Below are positions 20,831-34,831 of a DNA stretch of 64,000 bases, piece after piece. The stretch is from Leptospira interrogans (GTDB taxonomy: Bacteria; Spirochaetota; Leptospiria; Leptospirales; Leptospiraceae). How positions within the stretch are numbered: the first letter of the stretch is position 1; every line of letters begins with the position of its first letter. The stretch lies in contig NZ_FTNA01000009.1 of NCBI RefSeq assembly GCF_900156205.1, positions 73,289 through 137,288 of the forward strand. Reading direction: 5' to 3'. The translations under genes were made by a program, and so were the position numbers. The notes beneath the pieces were generated by a model that was not told where the DNA came from, ran no database searches, and saw only the letters and a program-made list of their open reading frames with translations.

Positions 20831-21430
20831 TTACTTTCTAATTTTTAGGATTTTTTCCAGGATTCCTCTTCTGAGAAGTCCTGGAGAATCTTCGAATGTG
20901 GTCGTATTGGTCCTTCGGGCGTTTTCTATCGAATAAAATACGTCCGGTTCCACGTTTTGAACGATCTTCATTGCCTGATCGATTTTTTTTCTTTTTAAAA
21001 CCGTAAAAACGATTTTGACCGGACCTCGGCTGCCATGTCCGTTCATTATAGTTACTCTATAACCTGCTTCGGAAAGTTTGTCTGCGATTTCACTTCCGTT
21101 TTGCGGAGATATGATCCTCAGAAGTGAAAATCCGATCGCCAACTTTTCTTCTAAAATCATTCCGATAAAAGTGCCCGTTGCAAAACCACCTGCATAGGCG
21201 AGATAACAAAATACGTTGTTTAGATTTTTGATGACTTGGGTGATTACTACGACCCAAAGTAGAACCTCTAGAAATCCTAAAGAGGCTGCGATTCCTTTTT
21301 TTTCTCTTGTAAGAAGTATAACTCGAATTGTTCCGATGGATACGTCTGTGACTCTAGATAAAAAAATAAAACAAGGCAATAGAACGTAATCAAAGATGGG
21401 ATTTCCTGGTAAAGGAAAGCTAAATTCCAT
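20831..21430 (-). CDS. UPF0316 / DUF2179 membrane protein
   Basis: A 199-residue protein with three hydrophobic helices in the first ~110 residues ([18 protein letters not shown] and [14 protein letters not shown] are family hallmarks), followed by a soluble DUF2179 domain (about 120-185) that resembles small regulatory domains. ATG 21430 is preferred over the upstream TTG 21457. Members of this family have no settled role. It is convergent with the SET gene; the next upstream gene on the same strand is the MlaD-like protein. Confidence 0.85.
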
Positions 21431-21488
21431 ACAATACAAATATCTTTGAAAGAACAATTCCCGTCGAGGAGAAGAAGAGTTTTAAAAT

Positions 21489-22289
21489 TTATAACTTTCC
21501 GAAATAATACCGATTACTCACGTTTCCGATCAAAGTAGTTCTACGATACATATTAATCGTGAGTGGAATCGGAGCAGAACGTTCCAACTTGCGGTTCCCT
21601 TCCAGATAACGACGAGCATCGTTACCGAAAATTCTAGCATCTGTAAGTAATTCTATCACGTTATCGTACGTTTCCGGAGAGTTAATGATCTGGGGAATTG
21701 TTCCTCGATTTGATTTCAATTTTTCTGAAATTTCATAAAAATTATTAAAAGAAGTTCGGATGTCTTCACGATTTTCTCGGATGACTCCCGTGGAAGCCGC
21801 GAAAAAATCTTCAAAGTAATCTGCAGAAGGTAAGAAGTCTGGAGATTTTTGTTCTTCTTCTAAGTAAGTAGGTTGAAAAAAGGACGTCTCTTCTTTATCG
21901 AAAGATCCAGGGTCTATATCGATGGTTCTTCCAGAGAGAATCGTGTTGGTTTGGAATGTAATTTTATAATTGTCCCAGAGTGTGATTGGCTCTTTCAGTC
22001 TAACAATAATTTCGATTGCCTTCGTTTGATCCTTATTGAGGAATCTTTGATCTTCTACTTCGTCAATCGGAACCACGTCTAAACTACGTACAATTCCTTT
22101 TTCTACTCCTAAAATTCGAACGGGTGCACCTGGATGAATTCCTTCCAAACGGGGATAATAAATTTTCATGGTATATGGATATTCGTCTTTGGTTCCGGCT
22201 TTTTCAATAACGGAGACATACATACTTAAGGAAAATGCTAAGAAGAAAACAATCCCTGTGAGAACGGCTGTGTGTTTGGAAAGATTCAT
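21489..22289 (-). CDS. MlaD/MCE-family lipid-transport protein
   Basis: A 266-residue protein with one N-terminal membrane helix (about residues 8-27) and a periplasmic MCE domain (about 38-125: [15 protein letters not shown]). In Gram-negative bacteria such proteins form hexameric rings moving phospholipids between membranes with an MlaE/MlaF transporter. No mlaE or mlaF gene is next to it here, so its partners must be elsewhere. The C-terminal half is helical with no further domain recognised. Confidence 0.85.
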   Translation of the reverse strand: MNLSKHTAVLTGIVFFLAFSLSMYVSVIEKAGTKDEYPYTMKIYYPRLEGIHPGAPVRILGVEKGIVRSLDVVPIDEVEDQRFLNKDQTKAIEIIVRLKEPITLWDNYKITFQTNTILSGRTIDIDPGSFDKEETSFFQPTYLEEEQKSPDFLPSADYFEDFFAASTGVIRENREDIRTSFNNFYEISEKLKSNRGTIPQIINSPETYDNVIELLTDARIFGNDARRYLEGNRKLERSAPIPLTINMYRRTTLIGNVSNRYYFGKL

Positions 22290-22971
22290 AAAAAGATTAG
22301 GTTCCCGTTAAGATCGGATTTTATAGAACGGTCGTTTTGACGCGACTTTCTTTTTTAAAAAATTTCGGGTAGTGATCAACTAACAATCTTAATTGAAAGT
22401 TATATAGGAGTTCTTATGAAACCTAAGTTTTGTTTTTTAGAAAAACTGATACATCTTATGATTAAGACAAAGTGATGTTCTTACTGGATTTTATATCTGT
22501 CAAAAGCAAGAGCTTGTCCAAAATTTAGTTGAAGAAGTAAAATTAAATTGAGAGAAACAAATGAGTTTTGGACGAATTCCAAATGATGTAAGTTCTGCGT
22601 AAGAGGATGAGAAAAAAAGTATGGGTTCCTACAATTTTAAAATTTGTTCGTAAAATCGTAATTTGTGGTAGTTCCCACATCTTAGGAGATCGATCTGTAA
22701 AGTTCAGATGCCAACTTTTTTCAGAAAATGAATCATGGCCGAACTCACGTTAGATAAACCTTCTTTGTTTTCTATAATCTTTGATCGGATTTCATTTTTC
22801 TTCAACACTTTGGAAGGGAGTTCCTACAAATTAGGTCTTTTTCACGGTAAAATTTCTAGTTTTTGAACAAGTTAAAACGTATCAGCCGTCTGCATCAAAA
22901 AACAAAATGTGTAAATAAGATCTAAATACCGATAAGAAAACTACAAAAGAAATTTCTTCTAAGAATTTATT
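22290..22971. other. Intergenic region before ftsQ
   Basis: It contains a composite of short palindromes (22620-22740) that recurs near 41045, 49345, 54945 and 63700: a TGAGTTCCTACAAT half followed about 40 bases later by GTAGTTCCCACA. It must also hold the ftsQ promoter, which I cannot place. Confidence 0.5.
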
Positions 22972-23721
22972 ATGAGACATAATCTGATTGACTTTCTACG
23001 AGAATTTGTGCAAAAAAGAAGAAACGTCCTACTTTTGGCTCTCCTGATCGGAATTTTGAGCATTGGAATGATTCTTGGATTCGGTTATCAAGGGATGATT
23101 CCACGAGAATTGAATAAATTAATCATTACGGGGCATGAAAAGCTTAAAACGGAAGAAATCGTAAGAATGCTTGAAATCCAACCCGGGACATCTTTTGATT
23201 CGCTGGACTTAGATCTTTTAGAGAAAAAACTTTCCAGACTTCCGAGGATTAACTCCGTCCGTATTACTAAAAAGTCGGAAGATCAGCTTCTTGTGGAACT
23301 TACCGAGAGAAAAGCAATTTACGTCGTCAATTCAAGTGGGCATCTCTATGAGATTGATTCGGAGTTACGACTTCTTTCTCAGGATGATATTCGTGAAAAA
23401 GATCTATGTGTTCTTTCTGGGAATTTCCAGATTAAAGGTGGAGCTATTCAAGACGCAAGTTTTAGAGATCTTTATAATTCGGTGGAACACGCGTTTAAAA
23501 TGTATCCAGCTTTGAAACCTAGAATCTCCGAAGTTTTACTACAAGAAGACGGTGAAATTTTTTTCTTTGCGGATGAACCGATCCGTTTGAGAATTCAAAT
23601 CGGTACTCTTCTTCATAGAGATCAGGTCAGAAAACTCTACGCTATATTAGCATATTTTGAAAAAGATCGGATTCAGTCCGAACTTGTAGACATCAGAGGA
23701 GAAGACGCTGTCTATCACTGA
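22972..23721 (+). CDS. ftsQ: Cell division protein FtsQ
   Basis: A 249-residue bitopic protein: short cytoplasmic tail, one membrane helix (about residues 19-38), then a POTRA domain ([22 protein letters not shown]) and the FtsQ beta domain. It links early and late divisome proteins in the periplasm. Its stop is one base from the ftsA start. The order ftsQ-ftsA-ftsZ is the conserved core of the division cluster. Confidence 0.88.
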   Translation: MRHNLIDFLREFVQKRRNVLLLALLIGILSIGMILGFGYQGMIPRELNKLIITGHEKLKTEEIVRMLEIQPGTSFDSLDLDLLEKKLSRLPRINSVRITKKSEDQLLVELTERKAIYVVNSSGHLYEIDSELRLLSQDDIREKDLCVLSGNFQIKGGAIQDASFRDLYNSVEHAFKMYPALKPRISEVLLQEDGEIFFFADEPIRLRIQIGTLLHRDQVRKLYAILAYFEKDRIQSELVDIRGEDAVYH

Positions 23722-23722
23722 T

Positions 23723-24952
<1,230 letters not shown>

Positions 24953-24970
24953 CTTGTAAGGAAAAATAAC

Positions 24971-26173
24971 ATGATCCGATTTGAAGAAGAAACTAAAACG
25001 AGCCCCGCTGTAATCAAGGTGTTTGGAGTTGGCGGTGGAGGAATGAATGCGGTGACTAGAATGTCCAATTCTAGTTTGAAAGGAGTTGAGTTCGCGATTC
25101 TCAACACAGACGAACAAGTTTTACTTCGTTCTCCCGTAGAAAATAAAATCATCTTAGGAACAAAAGTTACTCGGGGTATGGGAGCCGGTGGAGATCCAGA
25201 ACTTGGGCTAAAAGCCGCGGAAGAAGATAAGGAAAGAATTCAATCCATTGTTCGTGGATCGGATATGGTTTTTATAACTGCCGGAATGGGCGGCGGGACC
25301 GGGACTGGAGCCGCACCTGTGATCGCAAAGATCGCTAAAGAAATGAAATGTCTTGTTGTGGGGGTGGTTACTCTTCCTTTTTCTTTTGAAGGTAGAAGAA
25401 GAATGGAATTTGCACGCAAAGGAATCGAACAACTTCGTTCTCACGTGGATACATTGATTTTAATCAATAATGATTCTATCTTTAGAGTTGTAGATAAAAA
25501 TACTCCGATTGATCTCGCCTTTCAAGTAATAGATGATATTCTTCTCAATGCAGTTCGGGGAATTAGCGACATCATCAACAATCCGGGACTGATCAACGTG
25601 GATTTTGCGGACGTAAAAACGATTATGCGCGATACCGGAGACGCAGTGATGGGAGTAGGTGAAGGAAGCGGTGAAGGTAAGGTGAAAGAAGCGGTGGAGT
25701 ATGCAATCAACAATTCGTTGTTAGACTCTACTTCGATTGCCGGAGCTTCTTCTTTGCTTATCAACGTTTCTGGTGGAAAGGATCTTACGATTTCGGATTG
25801 GAACGAGGTTTCTGGAATTATCACTTCTCAAGTTGATCCGAATGCAAATATCATCGTAGGTCTTCATGAGGATGAAAGTCTTTCTAATAAAATTAGAGTG
25901 ACTGTGATTGCGACTGGTTTTCACAAACGAGGTAAATTGCTTCAAAATCAAGATTCGATTCAGAGAGGAGCACAAGAGAATTACGGGTTTCAAAGAAAAG
26001 CAGTTGGTATGGAAAATTCTGCTCTTGAAAAAAAAGACTTTTTCCAAGATGAGAATACGGAACAAAACCGAAATTCGGGATCTTTAAGATTACGTTCTTC
26101 GAATAGTTCTTCTTCTAAAGTTGAGGACTACGATATTCCTGCCTATTTAAGAAGAAACAGTTCTGGACCTTAA
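24971..26173 (+). CDS. ftsZ: Cell division protein FtsZ
   Basis: A 400-residue tubulin-like GTPase that forms the division ring. The GTP-binding signature [10 protein letters not shown] lies at about residues 107-116, the T7 catalytic loop [11 protein letters not shown] follows, and the C-terminal peptide [10 protein letters not shown] that binds FtsA is intact after a variable linker. Length and motifs are normal. Confidence 0.98.
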   Translation: MIRFEEETKTSPAVIKVFGVGGGGMNAVTRMSNSSLKGVEFAILNTDEQVLLRSPVENKIILGTKVTRGMGAGGDPELGLKAAEEDKERIQSIVRGSDMVFITAGMGGGTGTGAAPVIAKIAKEMKCLVVGVVTLPFSFEGRRRMEFARKGIEQLRSHVDTLILINNDSIFRVVDKNTPIDLAFQVIDDILLNAVRGISDIINNPGLINVDFADVKTIMRDTGDAVMGVGEGSGEGKVKEAVEYAINNSLLDSTSIAGASSLLINVSGGKDLTISDWNEVSGIITSQVDPNANIIVGLHEDESLSNKIRVTVIATGFHKRGKLLQNQDSIQRGAQENYGFQRKAVGMENSALEKKDFFQDENTEQNRNSGSLRLRSSNSSSSKVEDYDIPAYLRRNSSGP

Positions 26174-26910
26174 AGTTACTATTTTTTTTCGAAAAAACAT
26201 TAGAAAATTCTGTTTTACTTATGAAGAAAATAAATACGGCTTGTTACTCTGACGTATCAAAAGCTAGTTTGTTTTAAAATGTAGGATCTTTTTCTAATAA
26301 GTCAACAATTCCAGATTAGGCGTAATTTGTGAGTGTTCCCACATTTTCCAAAAATCCACCGTTTGTTTTTGTTTTGAAAATGTGGGATCTACCGCAAAGT
26401 TTAGGTTTTTCTGTAAAATGATGTGGAACTTACTGCAAATCACGATTTCACGAACAAATTCTAAAATTGTAAGAACTCATACTTTTAGAAAATTTTTATT
26501 CGTCGCCGAACTCACATTAAAATGGGTTTAAATTTTGATGATGGCCGCAAAACAGCGGTTTTGTGCAGAAATCTAATTGGACAATGATTCTTTTTATGTT
26601 TTATGGTAGGGTAGTTCCCACAATTTTCAAAGTTTAATTGGTAAATCCACGATTTGTAAGAGTTCCCACATTTATTTTTTTTACGAAAAAATTGATCTAA
26701 AATAAAACGGATTTTTTACGTCCTATTCACGTTAATTAAAATTATCAATTCTGGGTTGGTATAATTTGTAAAAGTTTTTATGTTTTCGAAGAATCTGCCG
26801 TTCGTTCTTGGTTTCCATTTTTATGCGTTTTTATAGTAGAAATAGTAAAATCAAAAAATACGTTATCAGTTTTTATGTTCTTGTTTTGAATCTTTTTGAA
26901 ATTGTAAATT

Positions 26911-27217
26911 GTAGGAATTCTTACAAAAACTAAATTAGAATTATGAGTATTTAAAATTCGTAATGTGACTAAATCTGTGGGAACTACCACAAATATGGGT
27001 TTATTGTTAAGTTGTAGGAATTCTTACGAAGCTAAATTAGAATTATGAGTATTTAAAATTCGTAATGTGACTAAATCTGTGGGAACTACCGCAAATTTGG
27101 GTTTATTGTTAAGTTGTAGGAATTCTTACGAAGCTAAATTAGAATTATGAGTATTTAAAATTCGTAATGTGACTAAATTTGTGGGAACTCTCACGAATCT
27201 GGGTTTACTATAAAATT
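26911..27217 (+). repeat. Three tandem copies of a ~102 bp unit
   Basis: Units start at 26911, 27014 and 27116 with GTAGGAATTCTTAC. Each contains GAGTATTTAAAATTCG and a TGTGGGAACTACCACA-type palindrome. Units 2 and 3 are nearly identical. It is a likely site of copy-number change. Confidence 0.85.
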
Positions 27218-27301
27218 TCGTTGTTAATTTTCTACAAAATGTAGGAATTGCATCGCATTTTACGAATTAAAAAGCGTGAGTTCCATAGACTTCAGTACAA
27301 T

Positions 27302-27401
27302 AGAGTTGTTAAAAAGTTAATTCTTCATCTTGTTTCTGTTTCATAAAATGGTCGATTGAAGCAGTTTTATTAATCGTTGCTATGGAATTTTTCAAAACTC
27401 T
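27302..27401 (-). mobile_element. MITE-A copy
   Basis: The left end is AGAGTTGTTAAAAAGTTAAT and the right end AATTTTTCAAAACTCT; the order of internal motifs is inverted relative to 4144. The left flank is a TA; the right flank is TG. Confidence 0.7.
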
Positions 27402-27582
27402 GAAATAGGTCGATTCCAATCAATTGCCCCGAATTTAGGTATTTTTAAGAATGTTTACCATAGTTTTTCAAAAAAAAATCTGTTGAAATTTTCTTTTTAA
27501 GAAATCTAGAAAAATTAATTGTTTATAATATTTAAAAAATTGAATCTATTTGTAGATTTTGAGAATATCGTTAAGGTCGTGT

Positions 27583-27915
27583 TCATTTTGATTCTTCTTT
27601 TCCGAATTTTTTACATTCTATTAAATCCCTGAACTTTTCCTTTTTCAATTCGCATTGTACTTGTTTGAGTGTTTTTTCGGACATACAACGTAGAACAATC
27701 GCTTTTGACATGTCCGGTTGAAGAATCTGTTTCAACATAATCTGTTGCATTGTAGGTGGGATTTCGTCTTCAGATGCATCTGCAATTAGTTTGACGTTGT
27801 GCATTTGATTTTCTACGCATTCTTCTTCGTTCGGAGTTTTTCTACATTCAATAAAAAATAAGATCGAAAAAGTTAGGATAAAAATAAGAAAAGCGGACTT
27901 TCGTCCGCTTTTCAT
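27583..27915 (-). CDS. lep: Lep, small lipoprotein chaperone of LipL41
   Basis: A 110-residue lipoprotein encoded directly downstream of lipL41. From ATG 27915 there is a basic N terminus, a hydrophobic signal and the lipobox ending FFIEC (Cys24). The mature part has paired Cys residues and a charged C-terminal helix. In L. interrogans the gene in this place encodes Lep, required for stable LipL41. A longer reading from 27966 overlaps lipL41 and would bury the signal peptide, so I reject it. The 28 bp spacing to lipL41 indicates one operon. Confidence 0.85.
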   Translation of the reverse strand: MKSGRKSAFLIFILTFSILFFIECRKTPNEEECVENQMHNVKLIADASEDEIPPTMQQIMLKQILQPDMSKAIVLRCMSEKTLKQVQCELKKEKFRDLIECKKFGKEESK

Positions 27916-27943
27916 ACAATTTTGTAATTTCAAAGAAACCAGA

Positions 27944-29011
<1,068 letters not shown>

Positions 29012-29015
29012 GAAA

Positions 29016-29049
<34 letters not shown>

Positions 29050-29182
29050 GGGATGATTTAAAAATCAAAAAGAATCATGTCAATTATTTTAGAATCGAAA
29101 AACTAAGATTTGAAAAACGGATTTTTTGTTCTTTGTTTTTTTGATTGTAGAGACACTTCTCATACAAGATACTGAATTACAA

Positions 29183-29691
<509 letters not shown>

Positions 29692-29695
<4 letters not shown>

Positions 29696-30666
29696 AAACT
29701 CTCGAAGAAGTTGCAAAAGCTCTTAAAAACACTTATATGGAACATGAGGTGGATGAAAAATTACCTCTGATCCAAGAAATTCAAAGATTAAAAAAAGAAA
29801 AGAACGCGATTCTCCTTGGTCATAACTATATGACTCCGGATGTGTTTCATGGTGTTTCGGATATTACCGGCGATTCTCTTTATCTGAGTAAAGTGGCAGC
29901 GGATACGGATGCGGATGTAATTCTTTTTAACGGGGTTCACTTTATGGCGGAGACAGCTAAGTTGATGTCTCCTCAAAAGAAAGTTCTCATTGCGGATCTG
30001 AAGGCTGGTTGTTCTCTCGCGGAAAGTATTACTAGACAAGATGTAATTGATCTAAAACAAAAATATCCGGGTGTTCCTGTCGTGACTTACGTCAATTGTA
30101 CTGCGGATGTAAAGGCGGAGACAGATATTTGTTGTACATCGGCTAACGCTTTGCAGGTGGTAGAATCTCTGGAAAGTGATACCGTGATTTTTTTACCAGA
30201 TCGTTATTTGGCTGCGAACGTTCAAAATCTTACTCAGAAAAAAATCATCACTCATCCAGGAAGTTGTATGGTTCATGAAATGTATTCTGCGGAAGACATT
30301 GAACTAACAAGAAGACAATTTCCTGGTGTTACAGTGATTTCTCATCCAGAATGTAAAACTGAAGTGGTGGATCGTTCGGATTATTCTGGTTCTACTTCTC
30401 AGATGAGCGATTTTATCCGTAAGTCTGAAGCTAAAAATATTTTTTTAATTACCGAATGTTCTATGGGAGATAATCTTCGTTCCGAATTTCCGGACAGACA
30501 TTTTGTTTCTACTTGTCAGGTTTGCCCTCATATGAAAAAAATCACCCTCGAAAAAATCAGAGATTCTTTGTTATACGATCAGTATGAAATTCATCTTGAT
30601 CCGGAAGTGATCGAAAAAGGCAGAATGTCTGTTCAAAGAATGTTAGATCTTTCTTTTAAAAAATAA
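29692..30666 (+). CDS. nadA: Quinolinate synthase NadA
   Basis: A 324-residue enzyme that condenses iminoaspartate with dihydroxyacetone phosphate to quinolinate, the first pyridine of NAD synthesis. Typical segments are [23 protein letters not shown] [21 protein letters not shown] and [13 protein letters not shown]. Conserved Cys residues in those segments provide the three ligands of the oxygen-sensitive 4Fe-4S cluster. I choose ATG 29692 over the TTG at 29680 because it overlaps the stop of the lipoprotein gene as ATGA and the family usually begins here. nadB and nadC are not in the window. Confidence 0.95.
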
Positions 30667-30929
30667 AATCTGCATATACGGATTTCTATAAAATTGAGTG
30701 CTTTTAATTTTCATTACAAAACACTGTTTCGACGTAAAAATATTGGGTATTTATTATATAATCTGATTGAGAAAATAAAAATTTTTCCGTTAATAAATCA
30801 ATCTACTTGAATTAAGCAGAAGTTTTGTTAAATTATATTTTGAGGTATTTTAGAGAAACTTTAAATACTTTATAATTGAACATTTTTAAAAATTAGAACT
30901 GTGTTTCTAATTTTCTTGTTTAAATCGAA

Positions 30930-31017
30930 TAGAGTTGTTAAAAGTGGAGATTAGCAAATTTACTTCAATTATCTATTCCAATGTAACGGAAATAGATGGA
31001 GAATTCATTTTTCTAAA
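30930..31017 (+). mobile_element. MITE-A, degenerate copy
   Basis: The left end TAGAGTTGTTAAAAGT and right part AATAGATGGAGAATTCATTT match MITE-A with a short deletion. Confidence 0.55.
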
Positions 31018-31024
31018 AAAAATT

Positions 31025-31465
31025 GTGATCTCGATTCCTAAAATGTGGGAACTACTCGAAAGTTCACCAATTGTCAAATGCGACTTAATTTGTAGGAACT
31101 ACTGCAGTTTATTAAAAATTTCTAAAGAACTATCGTGTAAAAATTTTTTGAGATTTGAGACAAGCTTTTAGGTATTTTTTATAGGTTTTGAGCAGAATTA
31201 CTACTCGGACGCATGAATAGAATACTTGTGTTAGATTGTTTCAAAAATTTGAATATTTGGGTCTTGCTTTAAAATGCCGTAAATCCCGAATTTGCGTTAT
31301 TTTTTAAGTACCACTATTTTTTCGTAAATTAGGCCGTTAATAACTTGGTACTATTTTCATGCGTCCGAGTAGTAAAGTCTGCTAAATTGGATTATATCTT
31401 AAAGTGTACACTATAATTCTATTGAAGGGTTCGAGACTTTTTTGTAAATGTAGGAACTACAACAA
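31025..31465 (+). repeat. Dispersed repeat R4, copy filled by MITE-C
   Basis: It matches 13768-14060 on both sides of the inserted MITE-C: TTTTTTATAGGTTTTGAGCA before it and GAAGGGTTCGAGACTTTTTT after it. Confidence 0.8.
31201..31372 (+). mobile_element. MITE-C, intact copy with TA target duplication
   Basis: The element is 172 bp with perfect inverted ends (CTACTCGGACGCATGAA and TTCATGCGTCCGAGTAG). It is flanked by TA at 31199-31200 and 31373-31374. Removing the element and one TA gives GAGCAGAATTAAAGTCT; the R4 copy at 13957 reads GAGCAGAAATTAAAGTCT. A TA duplication is the signature of IS630/Tc1-mariner-type transposases. Confidence 0.9.
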
Positions 31466-31680
31466 ATCATGATTTTACGAACAAATTCTAAAAGTAGTGG
31501 TTCTTACATTCATTTATTGGAAATGATTGATCTAATTTTTTAAAGGCTAAAAACAGCGGAGTTTCTGCATTTCAAAGTTTTACTGTAAAATATAGATTTT
31601 ATGGGAGTTCCCACAGATTAAGTCGCATAATAAATTTTTAAACATTCATCTTTTATAATTCGAGTTGGAGAGTTCCTACA

Positions 31681-31783
31681 TTAGAATTGTTGAAAAATTA
31701 ATTTTCCATTGATTTCTATTTCATGGAAACGGTCGATTGAGGCGTTTTGTTAATTGTTGCTATGGAATTTTTCAACAACTCTA
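31681..31783 (-). mobile_element. MITE-A copy
   Basis: Ends TTAGAATTGTTGAAAAATTA and GAATTTTTCAACAACTCTA. It lies 76 bp past the stop of the third VM gene. Confidence 0.8.
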
Positions 31784-31858
31784 TTTATTGTTTATATAAA
31801 AATCAGTTTTTTATAAAACGAATTTTTAAACTGAACTTACGTTTCTTAAGTCGTTAAA

Positions 31859-33772
31859 TTACTGCAGGGAGCACCGGCTGCTTTTACTTGAGCATTGGTT
31901 TACCGATGTGCTAGCTGGATATCCTCCTGTGCCTCTTCTATCACTTCCTTCCCCGGTGCAATTTCTGTTAGATATCATAGAGTCCAACGGATTGTGGTAA
32001 AATCTTCCTAATTGTAAAGTTGAAAGTCCTATTAGAATATTATTGGGTCCTCTCAGATTTCTAATTATCTGTTCAAAATCTGTAGTGGGTCTTAACGCTG
32101 CTCTGTATTCTTCAAATGTTGCGGTTGCCATGGTTGTTTCAATTACAACTAATCCTTGAGGGGTTCTAAGAATTGGAACCGCATGCCCTCCTCTCGTTCC
32201 ATCTGGATAAATCATTGTCATTAACACTAGCCAAATATTTCCGGGTGGGGAAGTTATGAGTGATCTAATGTGGGATCGTATTTCAGACATAGTGGAGAAT
32301 TCACGAGTGCGCCCCCATTCGTACTGAGGTAAGAGATTCATAGCAGATAAGTATCCTAACGTATGGCTTGTGTCAAAGAAATGGTCAAACACTCTGTAAA
32401 TATCTACTAGCAACCTGTCCAAGTGCGGATAACGTTGTTCGAACGAGATAAAAGGGTTTGTATTAGGAGCCGTATTGAAGAAGTAACCTCCACTCTGAAG
32501 AGGTCCTTGAGAATGATACTCCTGGAGTTCTGCTATCATCTGAAGAGCTTGAAGCATACAAACACCACATACTCCACGTGACGTACGCGAACTTGGATCC
32601 GTCCTTGCTATTTCATAAAGTCTTCTAATCCAAGCCTCAGTTAATTGAAAGTCGGGCGGTAAGGTTCTTTTGGCTTTTTTATGTACAACACTTTCTTTAT
32701 TACCAGCTGGACAATACTGCTCTGTCTTTCCAAGATTAGAAGACGTATAACGTGTCCAATCCAGTAAGCTTTTATCAACTACAAATAAAGAAGTGGGACT
32801 ATTCTTGGTATCCGTTTTGACAAAATCAGGCTTAGCCGTATAAGCAACACCCCAATTGCTTCCATATCTAGTAACTCTCAGCGCATTTCCCTTATAATCT
32901 GTAATCATTCCTCCTTGATCAGTTTCAAAAAAGACATTCCAAAAAGTTGGATTTCCCTTGCTTTTACTTTCAAGTGAATCACTACACCATTTCCATTTCA
33001 CCCAATTCCATTGATAGTTGTCTACTTGAGAATACATACAGTAGAGAGAACCACTGATTGGATCATACTGAGCGAGATGTCCATTTTCAGGATTGTAGTA
33101 GAGAGGAGTTGTATTTTTATCCGAACCACCCCAGCGAATAAAATAACGTTCCTGTCCCTCAGTAGTTTGCAAATCCCAGGCTATAGAAGTTTGAATGCTG
33201 ATATTTCCGGGAGTGGCTATTGTATTCACCCAATCGTTCATGGAAGGATCTAAAGTATGATTGTATCTATCACCAGAATTTCTAGAGATATAGCCGTACC
33301 AATTATAATCCTTCAATCGGTAAAACCCATTTGCAGTCCAAAAAGAATTGTTTTTTATAATCCATCTCTGTAGAGGATCATTGATCGTACAAGGTCTGAG
33401 ATGAACATAGTCCCAGGTTTCTTCTGCTTTAATTACTTTCTCCGGAGCAGTAATACATAACCACGTATTATTGATGTTATACGAAATTCTTTGAAACACG
33501 TCGTATCTTGCATTCATAACGTGCATTTGCCAACACTGTTCAATTATAATGTAACTTTCACCTCCGCTAAAATTAGGACCGTAACAAAACTTTCCTCCAT
33601 CGCTTACAATTACTTTGATTGGTTTGTCTTTTGGTGGATCGGTAGGTTTTTGAATAACCGAGTATTCAATCTTTGATGAAGCGTGGATATGTGTATGGTC
33701 TATACCGTATTTCAAGTAAGTTATAGTAGCAACTAACAAAATCACTATGATAACTTTCTTCCGATTTCGCAT
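31859..33772 (-). CDS. PF07598 virulence-modifying (VM) protein, solo copy
   Basis: A 637-residue full-length VM protein, collinear with the 5708-7606 product from about residue 40 on. The N terminus differs: a basic stretch and signal segment ([19 protein letters not shown]) followed by a His-rich spacer. The lectin half contains [12 protein letters not shown]; the toxin half contains CGVC (Cys402) and [10 protein letters not shown] (His530), and ends in the SSRCSLQ tail. The ribosome-binding site GAGGAG is five to ten bases before the ATG. The IS5-like leader of the other two is absent; upstream is an R5 repeat instead. Three PF07598 genes within 28 kb show local expansion of the family. 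Confidence 0.93.
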   Translation of the reverse strand: MRNRKKVIIVILLVATITYLKYGIDHTHIHASSKIEYSVIQKPTDPPKDKPIKVIVSDGGKFCYGPNFSGGESYIIIEQCWQMHVMNARYDVFQRISYNINNTWLCITAPEKVIKAEETWDYVHLRPCTINDPLQRWIIKNNSFWTANGFYRLKDYNWYGYISRNSGDRYNHTLDPSMNDWVNTIATPGNISIQTSIAWDLQTTEGQERYFIRWGGSDKNTTPLYYNPENGHLAQYDPISGSLYCMYSQVDNYQWNWVKWKWCSDSLESKSKGNPTFWNVFFETDQGGMITDYKGNALRVTRYGSNWGVAYTAKPDFVKTDTKNSPTSLFVVDKSLLDWTRYTSSNLGKTEQYCPAGNKESVVHKKAKRTLPPDFQLTEAWIRRLYEIARTDPSSRTSRGVCGVCMLQALQMIAELQEYHSQGPLQSGGYFFNTAPNTNPFISFEQRYPHLDRLLVDIYRVFDHFFDTSHTLGYLSAMNLLPQYEWGRTREFSTMSEIRSHIRSLITSPPGNIWLVLMTMIYPDGTRGGHAVPILRTPQGLVVIETTMATATFEEYRAALRPTTDFEQIIRNLRGPNNILIGLSTLQLGRFYHNPLDSMISNRNCTGEGSDRRGTGGYPASTSVNQCSSKSSRCSLQ

Positions 33773-33794
33773 TTTTTAACTCCTCTTTTTAAAT

Positions 33795-33880
33795 TACTGC
33801 TCTCTATAAATTGTGTATCTTTTAAATTTTTATCGCAAAACACTATTTCAGTGCAAAATATTAGGTGTTTTGCGATATGA
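33795..33880 (-). repeat. Dispersed repeat R5 upstream of the third VM gene
   Basis: CTCTATAAATTGTGTATCTT ... TCGCAAAACACTATTTC ... AAATATTAGGTGTTTTG. It lies within the likely promoter region of the VM gene on the minus strand. Confidence 0.5.
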
Positions 33881-34172
33881 CATAACAATACGCGATTGTA
33901 AGTATATAAAATAAATATAATGTTTATAGCAAATTTTATATGAACCCGTTTTGCTACAAGTTGATAAATAGAGCTATCGGATTGAGTGAAAAATGAATTG
34001 TAGTGTTTTTCTAAATCATAGATTCAATCTCCAAACTTTATAATCAGTATCTTTAGATTATGTTTGTTATACAAAACTAAATTATATATAAACTTGTTAT
34101 AATATACATTTTAAAACGCCACGAAGTTTGATGAATCCATGTTTAGATGCTCTATTGTAGAATTCTGAACAA

Positions 34173-34274
34173 TAGAATTGTTGAAAAATTAATTCTTTGT
34201 CTTGTTTCTGTTTTATGAAATGGTTGATTAAAGCGGTTTTATTAATCGCTACTACGAATTTTTCAACAACTCTA
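34173..34274 (-). mobile_element. MITE-A copy
   Basis: Ends TAGAATTGTTGAAAAATTAA and GAATTTTTCAACAACTCTA; flanked by TA. Confidence 0.8.
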
Positions 34275-34502
34275 ATAAAAAAGAAATAGATCAGAATTAT
34301 TAAATTTTTTCCATCATTTTTACCTTTGATTCTTCTTTTTTTACTCTTTAGTGAAAGCAAGTTTGCATTAATTAGGATATTTGAATGATAGTTCGTTTAT
34401 TTCGAGCATATATATAGATTATATATGTTAAGATTTTTTAACTATGAAGGTTGATTTGGTTTTAATTTAGTATTAGTGATTCGATAAATGAAAATTTATA
34501 AA

Positions 34503-34676
34503 ATTACTAATCGGAGGTCTGAAAATAATATTACCATAAATTGTTTCAAAAGTTAGAATATACAACTTACTCAAAACGCTTAACAATTTCGGATTGGACG
34601 CAATTTTTGAGGACTTCTATATTTTTGTAAAATCGACGGTTCATTTTATACCGTTTTCATGCGTCTGAGTAGTAAT
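34503..34676 (+). mobile_element. MITE-C copy
   Basis: The right end TTTTCATGCGTCTGAGTAGT is well kept; the left end ATTACTAATCGGAGGTCTGA has decayed. Same orientation as the intact copy. Confidence 0.7.
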
Positions 34677-34728
34677 TACTGCTAAATTCAGTGGATAAAA
34701 AAATACGAGTTTGAATTTTATTTGATAT

Positions 34729-34831
34729 TAAGGTTGTTGAAAAATTCCATAGTGAAGATTTATAAAATTGCTTCAATTGTCCGTTTCAATACAATGAAAA
34801 CAGATCAAGAATTAATTTTTCAACAACTCTA
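34729..34831 (+). mobile_element. MITE-A copy
   Basis: Ends TAAGGTTGTTGAAAAATTCC and AATTTTTCAACAACTCTA. Confidence 0.8.

Larger units (their letters stand above)
26174..27582. other. 1.4 kb gap dense in short palindromes
   Basis: There is no gene. At least a dozen short palindromes are present, then three tandem ~102 bp units (26911-27217) and a MITE-A (27302-27401). Confidence 0.6.
30667..31858. other. 1.2 kb gap with R5, MITE-A, R4 and MITE-C
   Basis: In order: an inverted R5 (about 30686-30760), a degenerate MITE-A (30930-31017), R4 with an inserted MITE-C (31025-31465), and a good MITE-A (31681-31783). No gene. Confidence 0.65.

Noticed and set aside
26911..27217. Possible CRISPR array
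   Set aside because: Direct repeats with no unique spacers of constant length; the units are ~102 bp tandem copies.
34097..34360. 87-codon minus-strand ORF
   Set aside because: It contains a whole MITE-A copy read through, with no start signal.
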